Positions 17,056 through 24,995 of a DNA stretch of 32,808 nucleotides are shown in pieces. Made by a program: the position numbers and the translations under genes. Source of the stretch: Caldilineaceae bacterium (GTDB lineage: Bacteria; Chloroflexota; Anaerolineae; Caldilineales; Caldilineaceae). Below the pieces are notes generated by a model, which searched no databases, was not told where the DNA came from, and was given only the letters and a program-made list of their open reading frames with translations. The stretch spans positions 1 to 32,808 of the forward strand of contig JAPOVP010000116.1 in the NCBI GenBank assembly GCA_026708085.1, written 5' to 3'. Within the stretch, counting starts at the first letter, position 1, and each line of letters begins with the position of its first letter.

Positions 17056-18624
17056 CTACTGCGCGTAGCCGCCTATTGTGCTGAGAAAGTCCTCGCCGAT
17101 TACAATTCGCAGGTCGGTTGACTCGGGAATGAGCAGGCCGGGGAGCGAATACAGGGAAGCCGCTAAATTGAGCTGTCGGCCCAACTCCCTCACGAGCGTT
17201 TCGTCAGTGTTGTAATTGACGAGAAGTGTATGCTGATAGTCGCTGCGATCGGCGTCGCCTATCGATACGACTCGCCAGCCGCTGTCCTCAAGTTGCCGCC
17301 GCGCCAGGGCCGCGATTCCTGCCTGCGCCGTGCCGTTAAGAATCTCCAGCCGTACCTCCCTTGCGGCCATCACGCGTACGCTGCGCGTTACGTCCGCGGC
17401 CAGTAACTCTCTGGAGCCAACTTCGGCGCTCACTCGCGTACGGGGTTGTATCTGAGGAAGGGGCTCGGCAGGTGTGTCGGCTACGACACTTGACCCGACA
17501 GCCGGATCGAAAAACCTCTTTAGTGCCGGACGGATAAGGTTGCGGTTCGGGAGCAGAATCCAGGCTCCGTTTTCACTATAGCTCTCTTCACCATAGCGGT
17601 CGTCCAGGACCAAGGTGCTCACCTCAAACGCGTTCGACTGCGCATAAAAAGCGATTTCTGCTGCCGTCTGCAGTGGCATATCGGTGCGCACGCTTCCCCA
17701 TGTGGAGCTCAACAACTGGGGCGCTTTGGCGATTAATGTGGGTATCATTTCCGTGCTGATGACCTTGTCAACAATGGCACGAATCAACTGCTGCTGCCGC
17801 GCGGCACGGCCGTAGTCACTGTCCATATTGCGGGTTCGGGCGTATTTCAGCGCAGTTTGGCCGTCCAGAATCCGAGTTCCCGCCTCCAGGTAAAACGTCT
17901 GATAGCCGTAATCAGCTGTTGGGTACTCCGGGTCATGAATCGTTTGCGGCACATGGACTGTTATGCCGCCGATTTCGTCGATGAATCGCACGAACCCATT
18001 GAAGTCTGCCTGCACGTAGTATTGCACCGGCTGACCGATGAAGCTGCTTACAGTATCCTTCGCTAGCTGCGCCCCGCCGAAAGGATAAGCGCGCTGTTCG
18101 CCAATTGCGTAGGCCGTATTGATCTTTGAAGCCAGATTATAGCCTGGAATCGGCACCCACAGGTCTCTTGGAAAAGAGATCATTCCTGCAGTCTGTCGGC
18201 GCAGGTCAAGAGTAACCAGCAGCAAAGTATCGGTGCGAGGCGGCTCCACACCGTCGATTCTCTCGTCCGATCCCAGGAGGAGAATGTTTATCCGGCTTTC
18301 CGATGCTTCGGCCTCATCGGGCACGGCCTGCACGTCGACACTCTCGGCGGCGACAGCTCCCTGCGCGACCGGACGCCCCGGGTCCACGCTCGTGTCCGAA
18401 AAGTCGGGGAGACCAACAGCAATTTCAGGTATGCTTCTGCGCTGGGCAAAATCTCGGGCGAGATCGGAGAGGACACTACCAATGATGAAGGAAACGATCA
18501 GGACGATGGCAGCAATTGCGCCCGCAAATGCAAGAGGCGCCCATCTTCCCCCAATCCAGGAGCCAATCCGCTTCGTTACGTCAATCCCCTTCTTTCCCAC
18601 AGGAGTATCACCAAACTCTGACAT
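17056..18624 (-). CDS. LytR-CpsA-Psr (LCP) glycopolymer transferase with LytR_C domain
   Basis: A 522-residue envelope enzyme, expected to move glycopolymers from a lipid carrier to the cell wall or another acceptor. A short cytosolic N-terminus is followed by one membrane helix (about 31-51), a low-complexity linker, and the LCP catalytic domain (about 112-270). LCP motifs seen are LLLGSDER, RTDTLLLVTLD, SFPRDLWV, KINTAYAIG and YARTRNMDSDYGRAARQQ, which include the conserved Arg and Asp residues that bind the pyrophosphate lipid. The C-terminal part (about 415-510, with VRLEILNGTAQAG) is a LytR_C domain. A perfect TATAAT ends 9 nt before the ATG, with no ribosome site, so the mRNA is probably leaderless. 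The HAD gene follows. Confidence 0.94.
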   Translation of the reverse strand: MSEFGDTPVGKKGIDVTKRIGSWIGGRWAPLAFAGAIAAIVLIVSFIIGSVLSDLARDFAQRRSIPEIAVGLPDFSDTSVDPGRPVAQGAVAAESVDVQAVPDEAEASESRINILLLGSDERIDGVEPPRTDTLLLVTLDLRRQTAGMISFPRDLWVPIPGYNLASKINTAYAIGEQRAYPFGGAQLAKDTVSSFIGQPVQYYVQADFNGFVRFIDEIGGITVHVPQTIHDPEYPTADYGYQTFYLEAGTRILDGQTALKYARTRNMDSDYGRAARQQQLIRAIVDKVISTEMIPTLIAKAPQLLSSTWGSVRTDMPLQTAAEIAFYAQSNAFEVSTLVLDDRYGEESYSENGAWILLPNRNLIRPALKRFFDPAVGSSVVADTPAEPLPQIQPRTRVSAEVGSRELLAADVTRSVRVMAAREVRLEILNGTAQAGIAALARRQLEDSGWRVVSIGDADRSDYQHTLLVNYNTDETLVRELGRQLNLAASLYSLPGLLIPESTDLRIVIGEDFLSTIGGYAQ

Positions 18625-18633
18625 AATGCGGCA

Positions 18634-18639
18634 ATTATA
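18634..18639 (-). promoter_or_regulatory. -10 box of the LCP gene, leaderless
   Basis: A perfect TATAAT on the minus strand ends 9 nt before the ATG at 18624, so transcription should start within a few nucleotides of the codon. A 5-bp inverted repeat (GCACG 18640-18644, CGTGC 18653-18657) lies directly upstream, in the spacer region. The -35 box (TTCGGC, 16-nt spacing) is poor. Confidence 0.5.
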
Positions 18640-18690
18640 GCACGACCTTAAGCGTGCCGAAGAATTTTCGAGTCAGAACCGCGGGACAAT

Positions 18691-18714
18691 ATTGTGCTTC
18701 CTGGGAAGCACAAT
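18691..18714. promoter_or_regulatory. Near-perfect 24-nt palindrome upstream of the LCP gene
   Basis: ATTGTGCTTCC and GGAAGCACAAT form perfect 11-bp arms with a 2-nt centre, 67-90 nt before the LCP start. An A-rich run follows on the plus strand. In neither direction does a T-run follow the stem, so it is not a standard terminator. The small centre fits a dimeric repressor site better than an RNA hairpin. Confidence 0.45.
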
Positions 18715-18870
18715 AGAAAAAAGTGGGAAATGCAGGGGATCATTGGCAGGGGCAGAAACCTTACTCTTCTCGTAACCACTATGCCATGGTCAATTCAAGT
18801 CTTGGATCGAAGCGAGTGACTGTGCTCCTCTCCTCATTCTAAGCCAAGCCTCAACTCTCCCTCGACACTA

Positions 18871-18960
18871 CTGACCACTCATCACTAGCCACTGCAGTTC
18901 TGGGCGGTCGGGCCTTCGGCCCTCCCTTGTGCAGGGGAATTCCCCCCGCAAAGCCCCCCT
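18871..18960. repeat. Dispersed heptamer-hairpin intergenic repeat, internal copy
   Basis: The unit has three parts. First, three degenerate heptamers (CTGACCA, CTCATCA, CTAGCCA) lead into CTGCAGT. Second, a GGGCGGTC block is followed by a hairpin GGGCC-TTC-GGCCC and CTCCCTTG. Third, a GGGGAATTCCCC palindrome is followed by a ccgcaaagcccccct tail. The first two parts recur at 32741-32808; the tail resembles positions 1-27. No coding sense is evident. Confidence 0.75.
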
Positions 18961-19157
18961 CAGCTAGACTACCGTAGTGGACAATTGGATCGTTTGAAGC
19001 TGGCGACCGGTCTCATTCCCATTCGCCTCCTCTGATAACAAACCTCCGACCACAGACTTTGACACGAATGGCCTGCTGGACATGCTGCATCGGCCTTCCA
19101 AATCCAAACTCGGTGGCCTCTCAGACCGGAGATGGCTCTGCAGTCACCAAATCCTGG
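18961..19157. other. Rest of the 533-nt gap between the LCP and PP2C-like genes
   Basis: The gap from 18625 to 19157 holds the LCP promoter, the 24-nt palindrome and the repeat, which are listed separately. The remaining parts (18715-18870 and this stretch) show no gene, RNA or terminator that I can support. Confidence 0.5.
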
Positions 19158-21512
19158 TCAACGCGGAAGTGGATGGGCATACAGCCCCGACTTGGTCAGG
19201 ATGTAGAGAATGTCGGTAACCTCATCCAGAAATAGACCCCTCAGGCCGGCCAGCGCCATATCCTCAGCATCGACAAACTGCTGAACGTAGCGCCCTTCTT
19301 TGTCGTATACCAGGATGCGCTCGTCCGTCGCGTCGGCCAGATAGAGCATGCCGTCAGCATGTTCGGCCATTGCGAAATCGACAAGCAAGCCGCCTAGACC
19401 CGGAATCCTCTCGAGGCTGAACGGCAGTTGCTGGCCCTCCCGAAAGCGCAGTAGCGTACCATCTTCGCTGAGCAACCAGATGTCCCCGTCAATTGCCATC
19501 GCGATCAGCCCGGCGAGATCGCCCTGGACCTGCTCGTCAAACCACTCAGTCGGCGGGTCGTCATAGGCCAGTCCGGCCGGTGTGTAACGAAAGATCTGGT
19601 CCGATCTTTCATCGGCCAAATACAGGCGGCCGTTATAGATGCCCAGTTGGCCTACGCTTCCCAGAGAGCTCTGTTCCCTGAGGACCAGGTGCGTCGCCCC
19701 ATCCAGGCGATTGTACCGAAAGACATTGTTATTTCGGTCCAGGATCAGAAGACTTGCTTTGTCTTCAAAACCGGAGATGCGCGGTTGCCAGGCGATGTCC
19801 ACCAATCTGCCTACTGTTACCCCTGAGACCGCGTCCCCTTCCTTCAGTATGGCCCCGTTGTCTTCTTCCAGCAGCGTTCGTTCCGAATTCGTTCTGTAGT
19901 GGGAGATAGCTTGGCTGCCGCTGTCAAGCACATATATGTCCTGGTTGGATACGACGATTCGTTGAGGCTCTGCATCCGCACCATAGTCCAACAGAGGTAC
20001 GTCAAGCGAATAGAGCGCCCGGACCTGCAGCAGTTCCTGTAGTTCAGTCGTAATGACCTCCGACAACTCCTGTATCTGATCGGTTACGCCTATCAGGACG
20101 ATGGCTTCGTCCAGATACCGCTGCGCCTCACTCAGAGAAGCACGCGCTGTCGCCCTGTCGTCCACCGACAGGGCCTGCTGGACCTCAAGCAGTTTGCTGT
20201 CGGCCAACTCAACAAGCTGCAGGCCCTCTTCCTGATTGATGTTGCCTTCTCGCAGAAAAGCCGCACCGACGACCGCAGATGTGAGTAGCGGGATAAGAAT
20301 CGCAATGGCAATGATCAGCCTGCGTCGGTTTCCCTGCGAGGGCGTCGGCGGCGCGTAACCCGGCAACGCCGGCAGCTGAATCCTCTCCTCTGACTGCGCC
20401 TGTTCCGGGACCCCCATAGTCGGCTGCGGTTCGGGATCCGGTATCGGCACAAATGGGTCCTGTTCTACGGGTGAAGTTTCCGGCTCGGGAATGGCCGTTT
20501 CAGGCTGTTGCGCCGGCTCAACCTGCCTGGCCTGCCGCTCGGGTAAGAGTCCGTGAAGCAAATTGGAGAACCATTTCGACGGTCTGTCCAACAGGCGAAT
20601 CGCACGCTCACGCCACTGGCCTGATTCCTTCTGTGGCCGGCGCGCTGGAACTGTTAGCTGGTGTTGCATTGTCGCCGCACTGGGCAATTCGGGAGTAGAC
20701 CCGCCCATCCGATCTCGGCGAGGCGTCACGTCCCTGGTACTCTCCTCTCCGGGCACGTTGTGCACCGGGGGAGTGGCCCCAACGGCTGTCGGCAGAGGTG
20801 ACCCCGCCGCCTCTTCCTCGTCTTGTTCCTCCTCAGCAAATACCAGCAGCAGGCCGAGCAGAGGTACGTTGTCGCCCTGCTCCCGAAGATGCAAAACCAT
20901 ATCTTGCATGTTGCTGACCGAAATGTTGACGACGGCGCCGCCAATTGTCCTGACGTCGGACTGCAGTGTCCACTCGCTTTCCCCAAGAAAAAGGGCGTCG
21001 CCGCTGGCGAGAATGTGCCTGTAAGTGTGTACATTGGGCTCAGTCTCACCGCCGATTGTGCCCGAATAGCGTTCTTCATCTAGAGGAAACTGGTCCAGGC
21101 GCTCACTTGTGGCGACGAACGCAACAGTCGGACCAGCCGATGCGACAACCAGGTGCCCTTGGACGACGGCAGCACAAATGACCCCGGCCTGCAGGTGTAT
21201 GTCCGGGCTGTTCCCATTCAATTTACGTAATACTTCGTGGGCGTCGGCGATCGCTTGTTTCAGTACCTGGCTGACCGGTCCGCCTGCCGAGTAGTATGTC
21301 AGTTCAATGGTCGCCTGCATCTCACGGACGGCGTGATTGCTGACCGGACTGTTGCCAATGAGTTCAACGAGAACATACAGGTTCCCTCTGGCCGCGCGTT
21401 CGTCCCCCCAGGCCGGTTCGATTACTTCCAAGTGAGCAGCCCGCGGATTCCGATGATCCATCAACTGGGCAGAATGGACGCGTGTTTGTACCGAAGAAGC
21501 TGTATTTGCCAT
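19158..21512 (-). CDS. PP2C-like pseudophosphatase, membrane helix and propeller-like domain
   Basis: A 784-residue protein. Residues about 25-228 follow the order of a PP2C (PPM) phosphatase: a NLYVLVELIGN strand where PP2C has the DGMGG motif, VVASAGPTVAF where it has VGDSR, SGDALFLGES where it has GDxLLLCSDG, and a final GDN (213-215) that is kept. The metal-binding aspartates of the first three motifs are gone, so catalysis is unlikely. Then come a long Pro/Glu-rich linker, one membrane helix (399-421), a probable coiled coil (about 425-500), and repeated beta strands with LYLADE and LYLADAT motifs (505-784), like an NHL-type propeller. The N-terminus should be cytosolic and the propeller outside. 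A promoter lies at 21633-21661. The role is unknown; a sensor or scaffold is my guess. Confidence 0.8.
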   Translation of the reverse strand: MANTASSVQTRVHSAQLMDHRNPRAAHLEVIEPAWGDERAARGNLYVLVELIGNSPVSNHAVREMQATIELTYYSAGGPVSQVLKQAIADAHEVLRKLNGNSPDIHLQAGVICAAVVQGHLVVASAGPTVAFVATSERLDQFPLDEERYSGTIGGETEPNVHTYRHILASGDALFLGESEWTLQSDVRTIGGAVVNISVSNMQDMVLHLREQGDNVPLLGLLLVFAEEEQDEEEAAGSPLPTAVGATPPVHNVPGEESTRDVTPRRDRMGGSTPELPSAATMQHQLTVPARRPQKESGQWRERAIRLLDRPSKWFSNLLHGLLPERQARQVEPAQQPETAIPEPETSPVEQDPFVPIPDPEPQPTMGVPEQAQSEERIQLPALPGYAPPTPSQGNRRRLIIAIAILIPLLTSAVVGAAFLREGNINQEEGLQLVELADSKLLEVQQALSVDDRATARASLSEAQRYLDEAIVLIGVTDQIQELSEVITTELQELLQVRALYSLDVPLLDYGADAEPQRIVVSNQDIYVLDSGSQAISHYRTNSERTLLEEDNGAILKEGDAVSGVTVGRLVDIAWQPRISGFEDKASLLILDRNNNVFRYNRLDGATHLVLREQSSLGSVGQLGIYNGRLYLADERSDQIFRYTPAGLAYDDPPTEWFDEQVQGDLAGLIAMAIDGDIWLLSEDGTLLRFREGQQLPFSLERIPGLGGLLVDFAMAEHADGMLYLADATDERILVYDKEGRYVQQFVDAEDMALAGLRGLFLDEVTDILYILTKSGLYAHPLPR

Positions 21513-21632
21513 AGTTGTTCAGTTTTGTGGCGAGGATCCTATTGAGCTGAGTGATCTGATTCGGCCTGTTGGACTCCTGGGGCGTCCTCTTGGGGTGATT
21601 CCGCGGCGCCTGCTGGAGACAGTCGAATTATT

Positions 21633-21661
21633 ATTGTACACTCTACCTTTTTTGCTCACAA
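21633..21661 (-). promoter_or_regulatory. Probable promoter of the PP2C-like gene
   Basis: On the minus strand, TTGTGA (21661-21656), a 17-nt spacer and TACAAT (21638-21633) match the sigma70 consensus at four and five of six positions. The transcript would have a leader of about 115 nt before the ATG at 21512, without an evident ribosome site. Confidence 0.5.
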
Positions 21662-22058
21662 GCGCAGTTTTGTGCGCGTTTACTCCGTGCGTTGCAAGTG
21701 ATTCTGCGGTAAGATGGCAACAGTTTATAGCCAGGATGCTCGCGCAACTTCCCACCGGAAAGGGCAACAATGGCGAAACACTCTCGCTTGCAACAGAAAG
21801 CCAGTACTCTTGACTTTGTGCTTGGGTCGCCCGTTTCGACCTGTGCAGGCTCCCCATAGCCGGCACCATTCAGAAACAGCGGATTGCAGCCCTCCCTCTA
21901 AGCGTGACTCTATCAGAAAAGCGTTCCAACAGAGGTCGAAGTTCCTTTCCGCGCGGCGAGATTCATGGCGACAGGATCCGGCAATCTGCAGGCCACGCCG
22001 GATCCCCCGCTCTGGATTCTGAATGGGGCAGAAAAGCCATGAATAAGAATTCAAAACA
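21662..22058. other. Intergenic stretch before the YchF-like gene
   Basis: The gap between the divergent PP2C-like and YchF-like genes runs from 21513 to 22058. Apart from the minus-strand promoter listed separately, I see no gene, RNA, repeat or clear plus-strand promoter. Confidence 0.45.
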
Positions 22059-23132
22059 ATGAAAATCGGAATCGTGGGCGGGCCAAATAGTGGCAAAACA
22101 ACAATCTTCAACGCTCTGACCCGCAGTGCCACAGCCGCGACAGCCTACTCCAGTGGCCAGCTCGAGGTCCATACCTCCGTCGTCGACGTGCCGGACTCGC
22201 GTCTCGAGTTTCTTGCGCAGATGTTCGCCCCCCGCAAGGCGGTCTATTCCCAGGTCACCTACTACGACATCGCCGGTCTGACCAGCGACATGGGCAATGC
22301 GGGCCAGATTCGCGGCCCCTTGCTTAACGCCATCGCCGCCAACGATGCGCTCCTGCTCGTCGGTCGGGCCTTCAATGACACCAATGTACCGCACCCCAAC
22401 GACCGGATCGACCCGGCCGCAGACCTGGCGGCGTTGGAGTCTGAATTCCTGCTCAACGACATGGTGACGATAGAAGGACGCTTGGAACGTATTGCCGCCC
22501 AGCGATCACGCGGCCCCGTGGAAGAACGTCAGCGACTGGCGCACGAGGAATCCCTCCTCTCAAGGCTCTACCCGTTTCTGGAGGAAGGGACCCCCTTGCG
22601 ACAGGCGACCCTCTCCTCCGAAGAGATGAAGTTGCTGGGCGGCTTCGGCTTCCTCAGTCTCAAACCTGTTCTGCGCGTAGTAAACGCCGGCGATGACGAC
22701 GAAGAGGACTCTTACTCGAATCTCCTGGATGACAAGACCTTCTTTCTGCGCGGACGCCTGGAGGCCGAAATCGCCCAAATGGCGCCGGAGGAGGCCGGGG
22801 AGTTTCTGGTCGAATTCGGGATCGCTGAGCAGGGCCTCAATCGGGCGATCGGTCGCTGCTACAGCCTTTTGGGACTGATCAGTTTCTTCACGATTGGCGA
22901 CAATGAAGTGCGGGCCTGGGCTGTCACCGCCGGCGCAAAAGCGCCCGAAGCCGCAGGCATCGTCCACACAGATATGCAGAAAGGCTTCATTCGCGCAGAA
23001 ACAGTTCACTTCGACAGCCTCAAGGATGCCGGGAGTATGGCCGCAGCCCGCAGCCAGGGGCTATTGCGCCTCGAAGGTAAGGAATACCTGGTGCAGGACG
23101 GCGACATTTTAAGTATTCGATTCAATGTCTGA
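22059..23132 (+). CDS. YchF-like P-loop nucleotidase (divergent)
   Basis: A 357-residue OBG/YchF-type P-loop protein. Walker A is GGPNSGKTT (7-15), where most YchF have NVGKST. The Walker B motif is YYDIAGL (68-74). The G4 position reads VVNAGDD (N209 to D212), instead of the NxxE that gives classical YchF its ATP preference. After a helical insert, the C-terminal TGS domain is very well kept: FFTIGDNEVRAWAV, GIVHTDMQKGFIRAE and a DGD...FNV ending. YchF proteins bind ribosomes and respond to redox stress; this paralogue may share that role, with altered nucleotide choice. The GEGLGN stretch after Walker B is also changed (MGNAGQIRG). No strong ribosome site is seen. The S1 gene follows with its own promoter. 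Confidence 0.9.
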   Translation: MKIGIVGGPNSGKTTIFNALTRSATAATAYSSGQLEVHTSVVDVPDSRLEFLAQMFAPRKAVYSQVTYYDIAGLTSDMGNAGQIRGPLLNAIAANDALLLVGRAFNDTNVPHPNDRIDPAADLAALESEFLLNDMVTIEGRLERIAAQRSRGPVEERQRLAHEESLLSRLYPFLEEGTPLRQATLSSEEMKLLGGFGFLSLKPVLRVVNAGDDDEEDSYSNLLDDKTFFLRGRLEAEIAQMAPEEAGEFLVEFGIAEQGLNRAIGRCYSLLGLISFFTIGDNEVRAWAVTAGAKAPEAAGIVHTDMQKGFIRAETVHFDSLKDAGSMAAARSQGLLRLEGKEYLVQDGDILSIRFNV

Positions 23133-23167
23133 TGAACTATTCAAACGATTTTCGCACCACCCTACTT

Positions 23168-23196
23168 TTGTCCGCAGAGTCAAGAAAAGGTATACT
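23168..23196 (+). promoter_or_regulatory. Promoter of the S1-domain gene
   Basis: TTGTCC (23168-23173), exactly 17 nt, then TATACT (23191-23196). This is a good sigma70-type match and gives a leader of about 44 nt that contains the ribosome site at 23235-23240. Confidence 0.65.
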
Positions 23197-23234
23197 GCCT
23201 AACCGAGTTGCACAGCGACAACACCGTTGTCAAT

Positions 23235-23240
23235 GAGGAG
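23235..23240 (+). promoter_or_regulatory. Shine-Dalgarno site that fixes the S1 gene start
   Basis: GAGGAG lies 6 nt before the ATG at 23247. It favours this start over an in-frame TTG at 23208, which would add 13 residues. Confidence 0.75.
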
Positions 23241-23246
23241 CCGAAG

Positions 23247-24065
23247 ATGACCGAGGAAACCCTTACCGACGAATCTCTGACGGAAGCCGCGCCTGAAAGC
23301 GAAGCCGACACGGCAAAGACCGTTGTCCGCCTCAGTGTCGGCCAGGAAATCACCGGAAAAGTCAAGCAGGTTACTGAATTTGGCGCCTTTGTCGACATCG
23401 GCGCCGGCCGCGATGGCTTGGTCCATATCTCCGAACTGACCGTTGGACGTGTAACCAACGTCAAGGACATTGTGGAGGAAGGCCAGAGCGTCACGGTCTG
23501 GATCAAACGCCTCAACCGTGAGCGAAACCGCATCAGTTTGACCATGATTTCGCCCGACACCAAGACGATTCGTGACCTGCAGGAAGGTGAAATTGTCGAG
23601 GGCGTCGTTTCCAGAATGGTTCCCTATGGTGCCTTCATCGACATCGGGGTAGGCACCGACGCGCTCCTCCACGTGCGCGAAATGGGGAACAACTACGTCG
23701 AGAAACCTGAAGATGTAGTGGAGCTGGATGAGAGACTGGAAGTCCGCATCATTACCCTCAACCGGCGCCGTCGCCATATCGATGTCAGCATTAAGGGTTT
23801 GCGCGAAGAGCCGGATGGGGATGAAGCGGATTCTGCGGATGCGGACGCCGCTCAGGGAGAAGAATCAGAAGGTCAGGTAGTTGACAAGTTTGAAAACGTT
23901 GAAGTTCTTTCGCCAATGGAGTTGGCATTTAAACGTGCTATGGAAGCCGGTGGCGAGGAAATTGCCCTCCCCAGGTCCACACGGCGCCGAAAGCGTCGCC
24001 AGCACCGCTCTCGCTCGGAACAGGCGGAGATCATCCAGCGCACCTTGGACACAATGCGCGAGTAG
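23247..24065 (+). CDS. RNA-binding protein with two S1 domains
   Basis: A 272-residue cytosolic protein. The N-terminal 25 residues are acidic. The first S1 domain (about 31-101) has the classic VGQEITGKV, EFGAFVDIG and GLVHISEL motifs. The second (about 113-185) has VPYGAFIDIG and ALLHVREM. An acidic linker (187-210) is followed by a very basic Arg-rich segment (244-258) and a helical end. It resembles short ribosomal-protein-S1-like factors that bind RNA or ribosomes, but is much shorter than full S1 (four to six domains). It has its own promoter and a strong terminator, so it is a single-gene unit. Confidence 0.92.
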   Translation: MTEETLTDESLTEAAPESEADTAKTVVRLSVGQEITGKVKQVTEFGAFVDIGAGRDGLVHISELTVGRVTNVKDIVEEGQSVTVWIKRLNRERNRISLTMISPDTKTIRDLQEGEIVEGVVSRMVPYGAFIDIGVGTDALLHVREMGNNYVEKPEDVVELDERLEVRIITLNRRRRHIDVSIKGLREEPDGDEADSADADAAQGEESEGQVVDKFENVEVLSPMELAFKRAMEAGGEEIALPRSTRRRKRRQHRSRSEQAEIIQRTLDTMRE

Positions 24066-24095
24066 CATGACAGCGCGTACCTCACTCGAATCGGG

Positions 24096-24126
24096 CGGCG
24101 GAAGAGTCTAGCTTCCGTCGCTTTTT
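24096..24126 (+). terminator. Rho-independent terminator after the S1 gene
   Basis: CGGCGGAAG (24096-24104) and CTTCCGTCG (24112-24120) form a 9-bp stem with one G-U pair and a 7-nt loop. A run of five T follows at 24122-24126, 31 nt after the stop codon. Confidence 0.85.
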
Positions 24127-24245
24127 GATTGGCGCTTTCGCACAGTGAATGAGGCTCGCAAGGAAGAGACTGACCGTTTCGCCAGGTGGGCACCCGACAC
24201 CATCGCCTTGTTCGCCATTCTCAATCTGGGGGCACTGCAGACGCA

Positions 24246-24995
24246 ATGAATATTCGTGGCGGAGTGGCCTTGGTGACCGGCGGCGCTCATCGCGTAGGCA
24301 AAGCAATTACCCTGGATCTGGCACGCGCCGGCGCCGATGTAGTCATCCTTTACAACAGGTCAGCCGACGAAGCGTCACTGACCGCCCAGGAGGCGCAAGC
24401 CTTCGGCGTCAAGGCCGAGACCGTACAATGTGATATCTCCGATCTGAAAGCGGTCCGGACGATGTCGCAGGACGTGCGCGCCCGCTTCGGCCGCCTGAGC
24501 GTTCTCGTCAACTCGGCCGACTGGTTCACCCAGCACCCCTTTCCAACCGCAAGCTATGACGACTGGCACCGAACCATCGACGTTAGCGTCCACGGAACTT
24601 TCTACGTCAGCAACGAACTGGCCCCTCTCCTTCTGGAACAGCCGCAAGCAGCAATCATCAACATCGTAGACCTCTCAGTCTGGCACCCCTGGCCCAATTT
24701 CACCGCCCACGCAGTCGCCAAGTCTGCCCTGCTCGCCCTCACCCGGCAGTTGGCGTTGGAACTGGCTCCCTCCGTGCGCGTCAATGCCGTAGCCCCGGGC
24801 CCAGTTCTGCCTCCCCCCCACTACACCGAGCAACGCCTGCGCCAGAGTAGCGACCGGACGCTACTCAAACGCTGGGGAGAGGCAGACGACGTCGCCCACG
24901 CTGTAAGATTCTTGATCGAGTCTAACTATACAACTGGCGAAGTGGTGCGAGTCGACGGCGGAGAACTGATCGCCAAGCGGTCTATCTCTGCCTGA
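24246..24995 (+). CDS. Short-chain dehydrogenase, pteridine-reductase-like, with His in place of the catalytic Tyr
   Basis: A 249-residue classical SDR. The dinucleotide motif is TGGAHRVG (11-18) and a CDISD motif follows at 62-66. The usual NNAG is NSADW. The active-site region resembles pteridine reductases (PTR1/FolM), where the triad is Asp-Tyr-Lys with 13 residues between Asp and Tyr. Here D142 (IVDLS) and K159 are present at the right spacing, but residue 155 is His (codon CAC, 24708-24710). The VRVNAVAPGPVL and VDGGE motifs are normal. The protein could be catalytically weak, use His, or bind without reducing. The ATG at 24246 lacks a good ribosome site. An in-frame GTG 60 nt upstream adds no conserved sequence. 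Confidence 0.87.
   Translation: MNIRGGVALVTGGAHRVGKAITLDLARAGADVVILYNRSADEASLTAQEAQAFGVKAETVQCDISDLKAVRTMSQDVRARFGRLSVLVNSADWFTQHPFPTASYDDWHRTIDVSVHGTFYVSNELAPLLLEQPQAAIINIVDLSVWHPWPNFTAHAVAKSALLALTRQLALELAPSVRVNAVAPGPVLPPPHYTEQRLRQSSDRTLLKRWGEADDVAHAVRFLIESNYTTGEVVRVDGGELIAKRSISA

Noticed and set aside
18691..18714. 24-nt palindrome as a terminator for the PP2C-like gene
   Set aside because: It lies about 440 nt after that gene, and the A/T run is on the wrong side for minus-strand termination.
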